From the NCBI GenBank assembly GCA_037783545.1, contig JBBELK010001550.1, forward strand, positions 1 to 64,000: a DNA stretch of 64,000 nucleotides. Reading direction: 5' to 3'. The notes below the pieces were generated by a model. That model had not been told where the DNA came from and did no database searches. It saw nothing but the letters and a program-made list of their open reading frames with translations. The stretch is from Henricia sp. BOLD:AAB3569 (lineage: Eukaryota > Echinodermata > Asteroidea > Spinulosida > Echinasteridae). Of the stretch, positions 14,830-25,404 are shown piece after piece (the first letter of the stretch is position 1; the number at the start of each line of letters is the position of its first letter). A program made the translations under genes and the position numbers.

Positions 14830-15580
14830 ACTATTAGGGTACGCCACCTGGCGTACCTTACTGTACATGAACTATATGGACAATTTCTTAGGGTACGCCA
14901 CCCGGCGTACCTTACTGTACATGAACTATATGTGCAATTTCTTAGGGTACGCCACCCGGCGTACCTTACTGTACATGAACTATATGGGCAATTTCTTAGG
15001 GTACGCCACCCGGCGTACCTTACTGTACATGAACTATATGTGTAATTTCTTAGGGTACGCCACCCGGCGTACCTTACTATACATGAACTATATGGACAAT
15101 TTCTTAGGGTACGCCACCCGGCGTACCTTACTATACATGAACTATATGGATAATTTCTTAGGGTACGCCACCCGGCGTACCTTACTGTACATGAACTATA
15201 TGTGCAATTTCTTAGGGTACGCCACCCGGCGTACCTTACTGTACATGAACTATATGGGCAATTTCAAAGGGTACGCCACCCGGCGTACCTTACTATACAT
15301 GAACTATATGGACAATTTCTTAGGGTACGCCACCCGGCGTACCTTACTGTACATGAACTATATGTGCAATTTCTTATGGTACGCCACCCGGCGTACCTTA
15401 CTGTACATGAACTATATGGGCAATTTCTTAGGGTACGCCACCCGGCGTACCTTACTATACATGAACTATATGGACAATTTCTTAGGGTACGCCACCCGGC
15501 GTACCTTACTGTACATGAACTACATGTATATTGGCAATTTCTTAGGGTACGCCACCCGGCTTACCTTACTGTACATGAAC
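14830..15580 (+). repeat. 54-bp minisatellite, plus orientation, about 14 units
   Basis: The unit is GGGTACGCCACCCGGCGTAC followed by CTTACTGTACATGAACTATA and a short variable TGTGCAATTTCTTA-type tail, 54 bp in all. Each unit holds the perfect dyad GGTACGCC-ACCC-GGCGTACC. Because 54 is divisible by three, any stop-free frame stays open across the array. This produces a 260-codon frame of 18-residue repeats (14810-15592) and a second overlapping open frame. I regard both as by-products of the repeat length. The same unit forms an inverted array at 45405-46372. A diverged leading half-unit (14760-14830) also has a counterpart beyond the right array (46373-46425). Confidence 0.95.
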
Positions 15581-15596
15581 TATATACAGTGAAACC

Positions 15597-15732
15597 TGCT
15601 ACTAAGGCCACCTTACTTTGGTCCCAAACAAAATTTGTATAATGCTTAAGAAACCTTTATAAAGAGGCCACCTGTTTATAGTGGCCAGTTTTTTACGGTC
15701 CCGAGAGTGGCCACTATATTCAAGTTTCACTG
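15597..15732. mobile_element. 136-bp MITE with CAGTGAAAC termini and TA duplication
   Basis: The element begins CAGTGAAACC and ends with the inverted match GTTTCACTG. It is bracketed by TA at 15595-15596 and 15733-15734. Inner inverted copies of GGCCAC (AAGGCCACC and AGTGGCCACT) extend the imperfect terminal repeats. CAG-initial ends with a TA target duplication are typical of pogo/Tigger-like Tc1-mariner elements, so a non-autonomous member is likely. It sits exactly at the inner edge of the minisatellite. Confidence 0.65.
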
Positions 15733-15874
15733 TAGTGTAATTCGAGCAACATTTAGTGAGCCCGCCCTCTTGTGGTTATTGCATTGTTACTGCGGTGTAT
15801 GTCTATTGTGACATCACGTAAATGAATTGGAGATACACTGCAGTTTTTGTTAATTGGATTAGTCTATTAGGCAT

Positions 15875-16280
15875 GTTCCCATTGGACTTTCTTTTCCGCT
15901 GCCTCGCGGGAAGTTACCGCGACCTTCGGTAACATTCCTTCGTTTAATCTTCCCATGCGTTCCCATTTGCAATTGTTTTCAGTGCCCATGCGGAAAGCTA
16001 CCGCGACCTTGCAGTAAACTTTTGCCGTGCAGGCACATAGTTTACTGCATGGTCGTATTCATTTTACAGGGCGAAACTGTTCCCATTGGACTTTTCGATG
16101 GCCCTGTAAAACTCCCGCGGCCGAGCGGAAAGTTTCCGCGGACTCTTTTACCCTGTAAGTTTTACATCGTGGTCGCGGTAGCTTTACAGGGACGCTAATT
16201 CTCCGTGCGTCTCCATTGGACTATTTTGTTACTCTCCCGCACAACCACGGTAGTTTTACCAAAATTAGTCCAATGGGAAC
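15875..16280. mobile_element. MITE with 13-bp GTTCCCATTGGAC inverted ends
   Basis: GTTCCCATTGGAC at 15875 is matched by GTCCAATGGGAAC ending at 16280. A third copy of the terminal motif starts near 16080, so this is probably two related copies joined or one internally duplicated copy. Internal GC-rich blocks (AGTTACCGCGACC, AAGTTTCCGCGGACTC, GTGGTCGCGGTAGC) recur in both halves. It lies within the tail of the 54-bp minisatellite, because degenerate units resume after it. Confidence 0.55.
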
Positions 16281-16282
16281 CC

Positions 16283-16430
16283 ACTTATGCCTTACTATAC
16301 ATGAACTATAACATGAGCAATTTGTTAGGGTATGTGTATGCCGCCCAGTGTACCTTACTGTAAGTGAACCATAGTCATTAGAGGGCTGTGTGCTACAGTA
16401 CACCAGCAAGCAGACCTTATACACCTATCA
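16283..16430 (+). repeat. Degenerate 54-bp minisatellite units
   Basis: CCTTACTATACATGAACTAT, then GTTAGGGTATG, then GTACCTTACTG are recognisable decayed copies of the minisatellite unit at 14830-15580. They show that the MITEs at 15597-15732 and 15875-16280 inserted into or at the edge of the array. Confidence 0.65.
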
Positions 16431-16599
16431 ATTGTGTGCCCCACCTAAGAGGTGGACAATGTCACTTTTTGAGTAGAGTTTTCCACCCTAGGGGCAAATT
16501 TTGAGTGACAAAATCCCCACCCACGGGGCAAATGTGAGGTCATAAAATAATGTTGGCTCCGCCCCCGCACAAACCAATAAGTCCCACTTTTCGAGGGCT

Positions 16600-16757
16600 A
16601 CAATGTATGTAAAACTGCCGCGACTGAGCGGAGAGTTTTATAACGTGGTCGGGTAACTTTATAGCGACGCTAATTTTCCTTGCATCCCCATTGTACTAAA
16701 TTGTGTTACTCTCCCGCACAACCACGGAAGTTTTACCAAAAATAGTCAAATGGGAAC
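16600..16757. mobile_element. Second, partial copy of the GTTCCCATTGGAC MITE
   Basis: The segment CCCGCACAACCACGG and the following AGTTTTACCAAAAATAGTCA near 16712-16750 match 16237-16275. GCGACTGAGCGGAGAG near 16619 matches the GCGGCCGAGCGGAAAG block near 16115. The inverted end here reads GTCAAATGGGAAC. The left terminus is missing or decayed. Confidence 0.5.
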
Positions 16758-16789
16758 ACCACTTAAGACACACAAATCTAACCGCAGTC

Positions 16790-17215
16790 AAGGATAAGCT
16801 CCGACAGCATGTTGAGTTTACTGGGAATGTTGCCGACCAACTACATGTCCAGTATGAAGTGGCCAAACTCGTGTTACGCCTACTCAGGACTGCAAGGTGG
16901 TAGTGCAACTTTTTCATGTGTGGCATCATGACAGCATAAAGACAGCCACAAGACGGTTCAGGACTAACGGCAGGCCAACATCTGTATGAGCCACCAAATT
17001 GTATGCAAAAGTTTGTGCTGCTTGTTCTATAGCAGCCGATGATCTCTGCAAGGGGAGGGTGCCATGGTCATAGGTACGTGTAGCAAAGCAACAATGGAAG
17101 TGGCACAAAGCAGATTGAGCAGGGCAGGTAGAGCAGGGCAGATGGAGAGACCCGGCATCATGGTGTGGGCGAGTGTCATTGCGCATTCACAAACAGATAG
17201 GCCTATTGGATGAAT
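16790..17215 (+). pseudogene. Decayed Tc1/mariner (IS630-type) transposase remnant
   Basis: Translation shows two disconnected islands resembling IS630/Tc1-type transposases. Near 16930-16985 a segment reads as DSIKTATRRFRTNGRP, like the linker after the N-terminal helix-turn-helix domain, which is typically a basic stretch ending in GRP. Near 17140-17190 a segment reads as ERPGIMVWASVIAHSQ, like the conserved G-G-S/P-x-MVWG block in front of the second catalytic aspartate. The two are in different frames with stops between, and the region is far shorter than the roughly 340-residue family norm, so it is non-functional. An inverted, similarly decayed copy lies at 44400-44790. The assignment rests on motif memory only. 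Confidence 0.4.
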
Positions 17216-17329
17216 GTCATGAAACCACAGTCCTTCATTTTTCCGCCTCTACGGTGAGATCAACTTTTCTCGGTCTCTTGTCTATTTGTTGATTGTAACG
17301 AGTCTGTTGATGGAATACAGTAGTTTGCT

Positions 17330-17960
17330 AGTACATGTACATGTATCTGGCTCAGCACTGATGCAGTTTCGTCTTTCGGCAAGACAGGCCAACATCGCAG
17401 TTCAAGTAGAATCACAAGTCAACTGTGGAAGGAATCACAAAAAATGAGGTAACGCACACTCTTGTTACAACACCCACTGATATAAAGCTCCCCTGATATG
17501 TAAAGCTCTGCTTAATTTAAAGCTTCCCCATTACATGTAGCCATGTTAGCTATAGCGCTCTCTGGGTATAAACCTCAAATTATATGGTTTGGTTTCTTTA
17601 AAGATGTATTGTCCGTGCATTTTGGCTGTGTCACCCCAAAAAATAAATTGTTTTCTTTAATAGATTTTTTTCTAGAAACATTGGCTTTCAAATAAGACAT
17701 CAGTGAAGAACAATGACGAACGTTTAGTTATTTAACAATTACTGTCAATATATATTTCAAATTATTGGTGGTCTGCCAATAATCAACTCACTGCAAGGCC
17801 GACTTGCCCAAGTCCGACTTCTCATGTTCGTCTGAATTGGGAAACATACAGTGCACCCATGGACTAATGGCCTGTCTCCACTAGTCCAGAGGGTGCACTG
17901 TACACTGCGCATTACCGGCCAAACACGGTAAGTCAGACTAGGGCATGACTAGGGCAAGAC
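17330..17960. repeat. Left arm segment mirrored at 43665-44230
   Basis: Several blocks match the reverse complement of the right arm: the run around ATAGCGCTCTCTGGGTATAA (17552) with its match near 43985; GTCCGTGCATTTTGG with its match near 43930; AACGTTTAGTTATTTAACAA with its match near 43870; and CTAGTCCAGAGGGTGCACTG with its match near 43650-43680. By eye the similarity is about 75-85% with indels. No coding potential is seen. Confidence 0.75.
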
Positions 17961-18154
17961 ACAGAAACTACCATATAAAAAATGGCATTTTAAAAGTATG
18001 ATTTCCTTTTTTAAAATTAAAGTAAATGCTTTAGAATCGAATTTACTGAGAACCACGGACAATATAACTTTAAGAGCACTACAAATAATGAGAAGTTATT
18101 GTATTAAGATTTTAAGTTTAGGATGAAAGCACATTTAAAGAGCTAGAGTCCCCC

Positions 18155-18560
18155 TTGACGAACCCAAAGATTCCAGACTTAAAGATTCCAATTATTCAGT
18201 CACCGCGACTAACTCAACTGTTTACCATTACCAACTCGACTCGAACCAACTCGACTGCTGTGTGTACTCGGAGCACAACGGTCGAGTTGGTAAAATGGTC
18301 GAGTTGGTTCAAAGGCGAGTTGGGATATGGGAACCTGTCTAATGTTTAACACGTGCCAGTGCACTCGACATGAACTTGGCGCATGATAAGGAGCGTGCAA
18401 AGCAGATCTTCCCAAGATTTGGTCGAGACCAAATTTTGACTTGCATCTCTCTTACTGGTTGACTACTGAAATATGACAGCCAAGTGGGGAATCCACCAAG
18501 ACGATACATAGAGTGAGTAGCACGCATTTTAAGAAGAAATAGGCATTCAAAGATTTCTAA
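18155..18560 (+). mobile_element. Element of the CAACTCGACC family
   Basis: AAAGATTCCAATTATTCAGT is followed by several CAACTCGAC units, then by inverted GGTCGAGTTGG units, then by CCCAAGATTTGGTCGAGA and TAGAGTGAGTAGCACGCATT. The same order occurs at 28085-29400 (+) and, reversed, at 27610-28060. This is therefore a dispersed repeat whose middle carries divergent arrays of the motif. There is no coding sequence. Confidence 0.6.
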
Positions 18561-19095
18561 GCGAGATGGACTGTAGCTAGTGTTACCGTGCTCATTTCAG
18601 TTCGTTGATAAGAAAATAGGAGGAAATGTACGTACTCTACTGATGATAAATGTTTTCCGTGCCTTCTTATGATGGTGTCGGTGAATTGATTCCGAGTCCT
18701 GTGTGGGGTATACGAAAATACGCCGTCTTTGTCATCAAGTTCAGTCTTTTTCACCTGCAATAATTAGGGTATAACAAAATATAACGTTTGTAATTTAAAG
18801 CTGTAGACATTTAACACTACACGTCTCTGTGTGAAGAATGTACAAGTCATACATGTACATCACCTATTAAGGCTACCACCTCATCATGTACAAATCATGA
18901 GTACAGAGATGTTTCTGCACCAGCTGCATGCATATTCGTGATCGATCCTATGCGTACGTACGCCTGTCCTCCGGATGGCTCCGGCGGTTAGATTTTTTGA
19001 ATGGGAATCACCATCGCCAGCGGCGCCTTTGCCGGGCGTTCGCCTTCGATATTCATTTTCGCTGTGTACATTTATATATTTAATTCTGTACATAT
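18561..19095. other. No feature recognised
   Basis: Mixed-composition DNA without convincing open frames, terminal repeats or tandem structure. Confidence 0.4.
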
Positions 19096-19109
19096 ATGTC
19101 AGTCATATA

Positions 19110-19300
19110 TGTCCGTCAAGGTGCGTCGTTTTTTAAAGATGGTGCGTCAAAATTTGGTAGTTTGAAGCGTCATTTGACAAGAATGGTCCGTCAAAAAAAA
19201 TGACCGAGGGTGCGTCATGTTACCCAAAAGGATGACGCTCCTGTGCCAGGACATTGACGCACCTAGTACCTTTCCCGGGGGTCCGAAGGTGCGTCCTACA
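19110..19300. repeat. Cluster of GGTGCGTC motifs in both orientations
   Basis: GGTGCGTC or close variants (GGTCCGTC, GAAGCGTC) occur near 19120, 19140, 19167, 19187, 19209 and 19288, with an inverted GACGCACC near 19256. Spacing is irregular, so this is a degenerate motif cluster rather than a clean tandem repeat. Function unknown. Confidence 0.45.
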
Positions 19301-19317
19301 ATTGATAGGTGCATTAA

Positions 19318-19420
19318 AGGCACAGGCTCGTCAGCAATACGCGCGCGCCATATTCGTGCCTTAAAATACGCACCTTAATGCCTTTGCTATGGCGCTCGCA
19401 TTGCTGACGAGCCTGTGCCT
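19318..19420. mobile_element. 103-bp foldback MITE, AGGCACAGGCTCGTCAGCAA ends
   Basis: Both ends carry AGGCACAGGCTCGTCAGCAA as an inverted repeat, and the inner part is also self-complementary, so the whole element can fold. It is flanked by TTAA on both sides (19314-19317 and 19421-19424), as with piggyBac-type insertions. The second copy at 32664-32796 does not show a clean TTAA pair, so the superfamily is uncertain. Confidence 0.7.
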
Positions 19421-19734
19421 TTAAGTGTCAATTAATAAAACAACCATCGGGAAGTGCAGCGCAGCCAAATCACTTCATCTGTGCGTACTAACACTAGCGG
19501 CACGGAAAGGACTGCGTACGTGTAAATGTATTTTTGCCCGATTAACGATCAGGCTTGATACAAGCCTGTCCACAATTGGGCATTGGGCATGCCCAACTGT
19601 AATTTATTTTCACGTAGGAAAGCACCCTCTTACGCCCAGAATGATTAAAATGGCAACAAGAAAACCTGTCGTCGAGTTTGCACGTGGGAGAACATTTTGG
19701 CTTAAAAAACGGTGTTTGTAAGTATTTTTTTTGT

Positions 19735-19850
19735 TCAATCATTTTCCAATAATGGACATCTCAAACCACTGCAGGACACAACTAGGAGGAAATTTTTGGG
19801 TGTGATTCCAATTGAGGCAAAATGACAACCACTCACATGAAAAGGGTGTG
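19735..19850 (+). mobile_element. Solo terminal fragment of the 39918-40708 foldback
   Basis: CCACTGCAGGACACAACTAG and AAATTTTTGGGTGTGATTC followed by AAAATGACAACCA match the right terminal repeat of the element ending at 40708, and in reverse complement its left end at 39918. Only one end is present here. Confidence 0.7.
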
Positions 19851-19894
19851 CACAGACTAGCCCATGTCGTTGGTCGTAGTACCTTGGGAGTCAG

Positions 19895-20040
19895 GTCAAC
19901 TCGACCGTTTACCAACTCGACTCGTACCAACTCGACTCGTACCAACTCGACCGCAAACCAACTCGACCGCAAACCAACTCGACCGCAAACCAACTCGACC
20001 GCAAACCAACTCGACCGCAAACCAACTCGACAGCGTACAG
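19895..20040 (+). repeat. 16-bp minisatellite, CAACTCGACCGCAAAC
   Basis: Five near-perfect CAACTCGACCGCAAAC units follow CAACTCGACTCGTACC units. Divergent GGTCGAGTTGG copies follow at 20222-20262 after an intervening block. Open frames across it exist on both strands only because of the repeat composition. Confidence 0.85.
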
Positions 20041-20089
20041 TCACCGCCGACACACTTTTGTATGGAGGCGGGCATGACAAAAACACAAT

Positions 20090-20275
20090 TTTTAGGGAAA
20101 TGCAACATTTGCGACGGAAATGCCAATGGAAACATGAGAAAAGGTATTCTAAAATCATCCAAGCTATCGATTCCAATAATTATTTTCCTTAAACTCGAGT
20201 TGTGACATAATATTTTTTTCCCGGTCGAGTTGGTCCGAGTCGAGTCGGTATTCGGTCGACTTGACGGACATTCGT
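20090..20275 (+). mobile_element. Element fragment shared with 30215-30410
   Basis: GGAAATGCAACATTTGCGAC, TCGATTCCAATAAT and TTGTGACATAATA followed by GGTCGAGTTGG occur in the same order at 30280-30410. Together with the CAACTCGACC array to its left, this forms one dispersed element. Confidence 0.6.
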
Positions 20276-20661
20276 ACCATGGAGCTGGTACATGCCTACA
20301 CACTGAGAAATGACAAGTTCATGAAGTTAAAGTACTTAGGCCATCGGAATTAAAGTCATAGAATACCGTCCTCCGCCCGTATGACCAAATGGCCGCCGCC
20401 GAAATTTTTCATTATTCAAAATTTTTTCATTATTTCCAAAAATTTGGAACTTCAACATACTTTCAATAGGTACTTGTTCATGAAAGAAATCGATATATAT
20501 GGCGCCAAACCGAGAAATTCCGACCAATCAACCAGATTTTTCAAAATCAGACGGCAGACGATAGTCTTAAGCGCGAGATCCAAGTGCTGACACACAATTC
20601 CACTGTTCGTGTTTCGGTGTAGCCGCGCGAGACTGCAAATCCGAATGAAGTCCCGGGGCGA

Positions 20662-20760
20662 GTTCAATAGCGCAATACGTATGCATACCGACAATACCTT
20701 CAACGGTGAAGGTATAGGAAAATACCCATACCGGCGTACGTATGTATTGTGCTATTGAAC
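20662..20760. mobile_element. 99-bp nested foldback MITE
   Basis: It starts GTTCAATAGCGCAATACGTA and ends with the inverted counterpart TATTGTGCTATTGAAC. An inner pair, ACCTTC-AACGGT-GAAGGT, continues the fold. It lies inside the 20335-21460 element. Confidence 0.7.
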
Positions 20761-21053
20761 GCGCCCCCCATCTCACTTCGGCAATCTTCGGACGTTCTGT
20801 ACACGTATGTATTCCGTCATCTGATTGGCTGTTGCCATCGCGACATCGAATTTTGGCCAATGAAAAATTACGTCTCATCGGTGTCTGCCTGTCATGCAAT
20901 GATGGCAGACGTGAAAACGATCTGAAGACGAAAACGTAAGAAAAGTCCCGATTTCCCAAATTTCGTCCACTTTATAATCAATATGAAAGAAAAATAATGA
21001 AACCAAATCGTATATAGAATACTAAAGAAACCGTAAGAGGTTTTCATATGAAT

Positions 21054-21218
21054 AAGCCAGTTCGGAATCTCGAGCGCGCAATGAACGTCTATGGGATTGT
21101 GTCAAAGGTCATTTGAGATAAACACAATGCATACGTACAGGGTGCGCCTTTGTTTATCTCAAACCATCGGTCGTCAAAGTCGGGAGACGCATGCGCAGTC
21201 GAGACTCCGAACTGGCTT
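21054..21218. mobile_element. 165-bp nested MITE with AAT duplication
   Basis: The left end AAGCCAGTTCGGAATCTCGA and the inverted right end AAGCCAGTTCGGAGTCTCGA agree at 19 of 20 positions. AAT at 21051-21053 and 21219-21221 is the likely 3-bp target duplication. Inner TTTGAGATAAACA and TGTTTATCTCAAA are a further perfect inverted pair. Confidence 0.75.
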
Positions 21219-21916
21219 AATATTGATGGTGAGAATAAAACATGGTAGGCTTACTACCGACTACTTCTGTAGTGTAGGCCTATTAATGCTATTTGGCGAT
21301 TGATCTGATTAATCCGAGTCTATCATTGTCTATGTAGGTCTACCCCTCGGGCACCCGTTTTACAAAATAATGAAAAATGAATAATGAAAAAAAGCCTCAT
21401 GACATGTGTTTTTGAAATCTTTCGGACGGTATTCTATGACTTTCATTCCGATGGCCTTAGTTCATGTAGTTAGCATGGTTAGGGCTTTTTAGTTTTAGGC
21501 CTATTCACCAACAGAACAATCCGCACAAACACACTTTGATCTCGGTCATCTCTGTATTACTTGATGACCATCATCTCCACAACAGTACTAAATGTATAGA
21601 TGGATTTGTTTTCAAAAAGAAACGGAAACATTGCAATTATTTCGCAAAATCGATACTGCACCCACCTGTTCACGAAGATTTCTTAAAAGTTCAGTCAAAC
21701 GGTTGTAGGCCTACCGTTGGTTCCCCGACTCATGACAACGTGTTCAATATTGTTCAGATTTGTTCAGATTGTTCAGTGGTACACTGACACTAGACTGGTT
21801 AGACTGGTTGCCGCTCCACATATTCCACATACAACAACCGACGAGGACCGGGTACGTGGTGTAGCACTGTACTACTGTAGGGGGCTTCAACGGGTGGACG
21901 GTTGTTTAATAACTGT

Positions 21917-23003
21917 AAACAAAAGCAGGAAAAACACTTGTTAAATATGCTGTTCACTTAAGCATGGGTCTGCCTCAAGTGTTTAATTTTAACAAGTTCT
22001 GCTGCTCTAATAAAATTAAACAATGCAATAAAATTAAACAATACATTAAAACTAATTTTAGGCTTTACCTAAATACGGAAATAATTCCCAAATAAAAGTT
22101 ACGTGTGTTTGTGTGCAAGACACTATTTTGATTTAAACATGTGTATAACAACACCTTAAATTTGTGTGGCCACAGATATAACTTGTTTACTATGAAACAG
22201 GCAGATAGTAAACAAGTCTTAGAATTCAGATGGCCATGGCTCCACTACATAGTGCAGTTAATTCCCTAGCTTGGTACTTTCCTCTAGCCAAAACAAACAG
22301 GGTACATACAGTGCTCCACTAGTCTGTAACCACAAACTATCCCAGGCTAGGCTACTCTGGCCAACCAGTCACTCATCACTTCCATTAGGGCTAACCACAG
22401 AGCCTGGGTTTTATGACCCTGGGTTTCAAGTTACTTACACATGGCCACAGGACTTACACATTGTGCACAATGTGGTTTACTCTGTGCCCTGCCATGTGCA
22501 GCACTCAGTACATGCATTAAAAACTTTATGTATGCACTACACTAACTGCTAAGAATATACTATAAAGTTAAGAAATAATTTAAAACAATAACTTCACTGA
22601 ATTCATTCAGTACAAGTACATGTATATGAAAGGAAAATACAAAATAATCACTTAAAGATTGTTGTTAAATAAAACAGTAAATTCCACACTTGAAAGTGTC
22701 CGAACTTCTGAACATTGTATAAATTACAATTGAAGTGCAAGTAGCACACGGTGAAAGTGTGAGAACTTTAATATTTGTAGAGTTTAACCATGAATGATTT
22801 CTATACGAGCAAATAAAGTCAACTACTATTGGTTGAGGTAGGAAGTGTTTCAGTCATTGAAGAAAACAATATTAGTTAATTAAGAAGTTATATAATAAAA
22901 GAAAACAACAACATACCTGTAAACAAAAGAAGGAAAAGCACTTGTTGAATATGCTGTTCTTCCTCCATGGTTCACTTAAGCATGGGTCTGTCTCAAGTGA
23001 CAT
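21917..23003. repeat. Pair of 70-85-bp direct repeats about 1 kb apart
   Basis: CTGTAAACAAAAGCAGGAAA, TTAAATATGCTGTTC and AAGCATGGGTCTGCCTCAAG near 21917-21982 recur with small changes and a 16-base insertion near 22918-23000. The interval holds AT-rich DNA with no coding evidence. It could be a tandem duplication or the decayed ends of an element. Confidence 0.55.
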
Positions 23004-23228
23004 GGGGCCAATTTCATAAAGCAGTTAAGCAGAAAAATTTGTGTGCTTTATAAAAATGGGTTAATAAACAAACTTCAACTTGTGTTTTTAGAAAGAATAG
23101 CAGATATTCTTGTGAAAAACACAAGTTGACATGCAATTTCGAATATATTGACCCATTTTTATATTAAAGCAAACCAATTTTGGATTAAGCAAAAATTTCT
23201 GCTAACATGCTTTATGAAATTGGCCCCA
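23003..23228. mobile_element. MITE, GGGGCCAATTTCATAAAGC family, copy 1
   Basis: Ends TGGGGCCAATTTCATAAAGC and, inverted, GCTTTATGAAATTGGCCCCA define the element. AAGCAGAAAAATTTG-type inner sequences extend the inverted repeats. It abuts copy 2 directly. Confidence 0.75.
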
Positions 23229-23474
23229 GGGGCCAATTTCATAAAGCTGTTTAGCAGAAAAATTTGCTTAATCCAAAATTGGTTTGCTTTTAATATAAAA
23301 TGGTTTTTGTTGGTCAAAATCTTATATGATGTGCATTACAATTGACTGGTGTTCTGCTATTCTTGCTAAAAAGTTGACATACAATGTTGACTATTAACCC
23401 ATTTTTATTAAGCAGACAAATTTTTGATTAAGCAAATGTATTGCTATATAAACATATTTATGAAATTGGCCCCA
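23229..23474. mobile_element. MITE, GGGGCCAATTTCATAAAGC family, copy 2
   Basis: It begins GGGGCCAATTTCATAAAGC immediately after copy 1 and ends ATGAAATTGGCCCCA. Inner blocks GCTTAATCCAAAATTGG and AACCCATTTTTATTAAGCAG match copy 1. A truncated relative starts at 32963. Confidence 0.75.
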
Positions 23475-24570
23475 TACAGCACAGCCAACAAAGCACTTTC
23501 CTGTACTCCGGTCTCTCCCATTTGTCTATACAGGGTAAGAACAGACTAGACCATTAACATTTTAGGGGTGATCTAAACTCTGCTCTCTACATACGTCATG
23601 CATTTATTATTCGAAGCGCATAACCGTTAATTTTCAAAGCGCGCTGCGCGCTACGGCACAATTAAGTTTATAACAATTTGAAATGGAATAGAAATTTTAA
23701 ATATTAACCTTAAAATATTACACATACCCATTATATAGCATCAAAAATCAAATTCAAACCTTGTCTGTATCATCGTAAATAAACACGCGCGAAACACTGA
23801 CGAATCGTACCCGACGATTAACGATAATGTCCGGGCGTGCATTCGGGTAACTTCGGGAACCTTCGGAAAAAGGAGGAATTCCTCCTGTTTCAATTTGGCG
23901 GACTGGCGGTTGCCGGACCTTAAAATCAGTTAAGTTATCGAATTTGTTGGTCCGGGAACTATACTATAATGATTAGGACCGGGTTTCGGGTAGGTTCAAA
24001 CACTTTTTCCGTGGTTCAAATATATAGGCCTATATAGCTAGCTTTCATATATTTCTTTTTTTTCATAATTTTTTCTTCAAATACAATTTTCCGCTCTCTG
24101 ATAGATCTTAATTGATTCTCCTGTATTGTTTTTGTTTTCGTCATTCATTTTCTTTGTAATTGTTCATTTTAGTATATACTTAGTCTATTACTAGTCTATA
24201 CTTTCTAACATATAGCATTTTTAAAAACGTATGTTAAGAAACGTTTGTAATATTTGTCTTTTCCATTCGTTTTTGGCTCATTTTACCTAAAAGGCCGGGG
24301 AAAGAAAATGGGTCCCACTTTTTGGGATTCAGTTGGAAATAAGTGGGCAAACTTTGCCCAGTTTGTAACCAGATGGGTAGTCCCATCATGGAGGTAGGTT
24401 CCATGGTCCCATTCACAGTGTGGGAATCTTCATTGTTTATTTTTGTACCCTAATCCCGAGCGATTTATGACTTGGCCGGATTAGGCAATTACTGTTGCAC
24501 TGGCCAAGGCCACAGGTCTTGCGTTGCACACTGTACTGCTGCACTTACAGTGTATTCATGTATATGGCAT
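23475..24570. other. No feature recognised
   Basis: AT-rich DNA without a convincing gene. A 16-bp perfect palindrome, AGGAGGAATTCCTCCT, lies at 23871-23886. No tandem structure or terminal repeats seen. Confidence 0.4.
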
Positions 24571-24580
24571 GTGGGACCAT

Positions 24581-25067
24581 AGATTGGTTCCCGATCCCTA
24601 TAGATTGGTTTGCTTATTGCGAAAATATGGGGTTCGGTAAAGGGCAGCCATGACGGGCAGAATTCTGCCCGTCACGTGGTTATTATTATTTTGTTTTTTT
24701 AGTAAGTGCGCAGATTTTGCATTGACATTTGTAACTTGGCCGTGCTTGTCGAACATATCCAATTATGTAAAGTACATTGCCTAAAGCAAAGGGCTTGGCA
24801 AATTTTTCAATATAAAAAACACAATGCGCACGCCCAAAAACGACAAATTAAAGATCAAGATGAAGCGCCCTTTACCTGGGCTGCGTTCTAAACACGCGAA
24901 CATTGCAAACGTTTTTATCGTTCGCCAAGAACTGGTACCCGGCTTTTCATAGACGAGTGCACAAAAGTACAGTAACCAGTGGCGAACGTTGGCAACGTTC
25001 GCGTGTTTAAAACGCAGCCCAGTCCTTATATTCTCCTGTGTGGAATATGTGGACGGGAACCAGTCTA
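24581..25067. mobile_element. 487-bp MITE with TAGACTGGTTCCCG-type ends (copy 1)
   Basis: The left end AGATTGGTTCCCGATCC and the inverted right end TAGACTGGTTCCCGTCC form the termini. GTGGGACCAT (24571-24580) and GTGGAACCAT (25068-25077) flank it as a 10-bp target duplication with one mismatch. That length suggests a Mutator-like element. An inverted copy spans 36063-38617, and a 90-bp internally deleted copy lies at 33488-33577. It contains a nested MITE (24879-25019). Confidence 0.7.
24879..25019. mobile_element. 141-bp nested MITE, GGCTGCGTT ends
   Basis: GGCTGCGTTCTAAACACGCG is matched by an inverted GGCTGCGTTTTAAACACGCG at the right end. The paralogous sequence at 36097-36120 lacks it and reads, inverted, TTACCTGTCCTT, giving a natural empty site. 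The element is flanked by CTG and CAG, compatible with a 3-bp target duplication with one change, as in Harbinger-type elements. Its right half (about 24936-25019) is related to the interior of the MITE at 62900-63292. Confidence 0.7.
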
Positions 25068-25084
25068 GTGGAACCATGGAGAAG

Positions 25085-25310
25085 AAACGTTGCAAAATTC
25101 GATAATGCACAAATATATATGTGCGATGTTTGATATAAATGTGCGATGTTTATATGTGCGATGTTTTGTCATATGTATGCGATGTAGAAAATATATGACA
25201 ATATTTTGACATATATGCAATGTTAAAAATATGCGAAATGTTTACATAATGCAATGTTAAAAATATATATGCGAAGTTTTGACATTCATATGCGATGTTT
25301 AAAATACGGT
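25085..25310 (+). repeat. Degenerate TGCGATGTT repeat
   Basis: TGCGATGTTT or TGCAATGTTA motifs recur every 20-40 bases, interspersed with ATATAT and TTTTGACAT. About nine copies, irregularly spaced. Confidence 0.6.
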
Positions 25311-25404
25311 GTGTTATTTCGACATGCGATATTCAATGTGTGGGATCGCCTTTAGTGTGGATGATCTTTCAATATATATACACTGGATGAAGTATGCAAT
25401 ATCA

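Larger units (their letters stand above)
20335..21460. mobile_element. 1.1-kb element with about 37-bp terminal inverted repeats
   Basis: The left end starts CTTAGGCCATCGGAATTAAA and the right end (reverse complement) starts CTAAGGCCATCGGAATGAAA. Both run into GTCATAGAATACCGTCC. Subterminal TTCATTATTC blocks near 20408 and 21370 are also inverted. The interior encodes nothing recognisable and carries two nested MITEs (20662-20760 and 21054-21218). No target duplication could be fixed. Confidence 0.7.

Noticed and set aside
14810-15592. A 260-codon open frame of 18-residue repeats (and 256- and 154-codon frames at 45390-46233).
   Set aside because: The unit is 54 bp, so any stop-free frame remains open, and two frames are open at once. 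Single-base insertions in the right array shift the frame without apparent consequence. No upstream gene structure is seen.
21917-23003. LTR retrotransposon bounded by the two 70-85-bp direct repeats.
   Set aside because: The repeats are too short, do not start TG and end CA, and there is no primer-binding site, polypurine tract or polymerase sequence between them.
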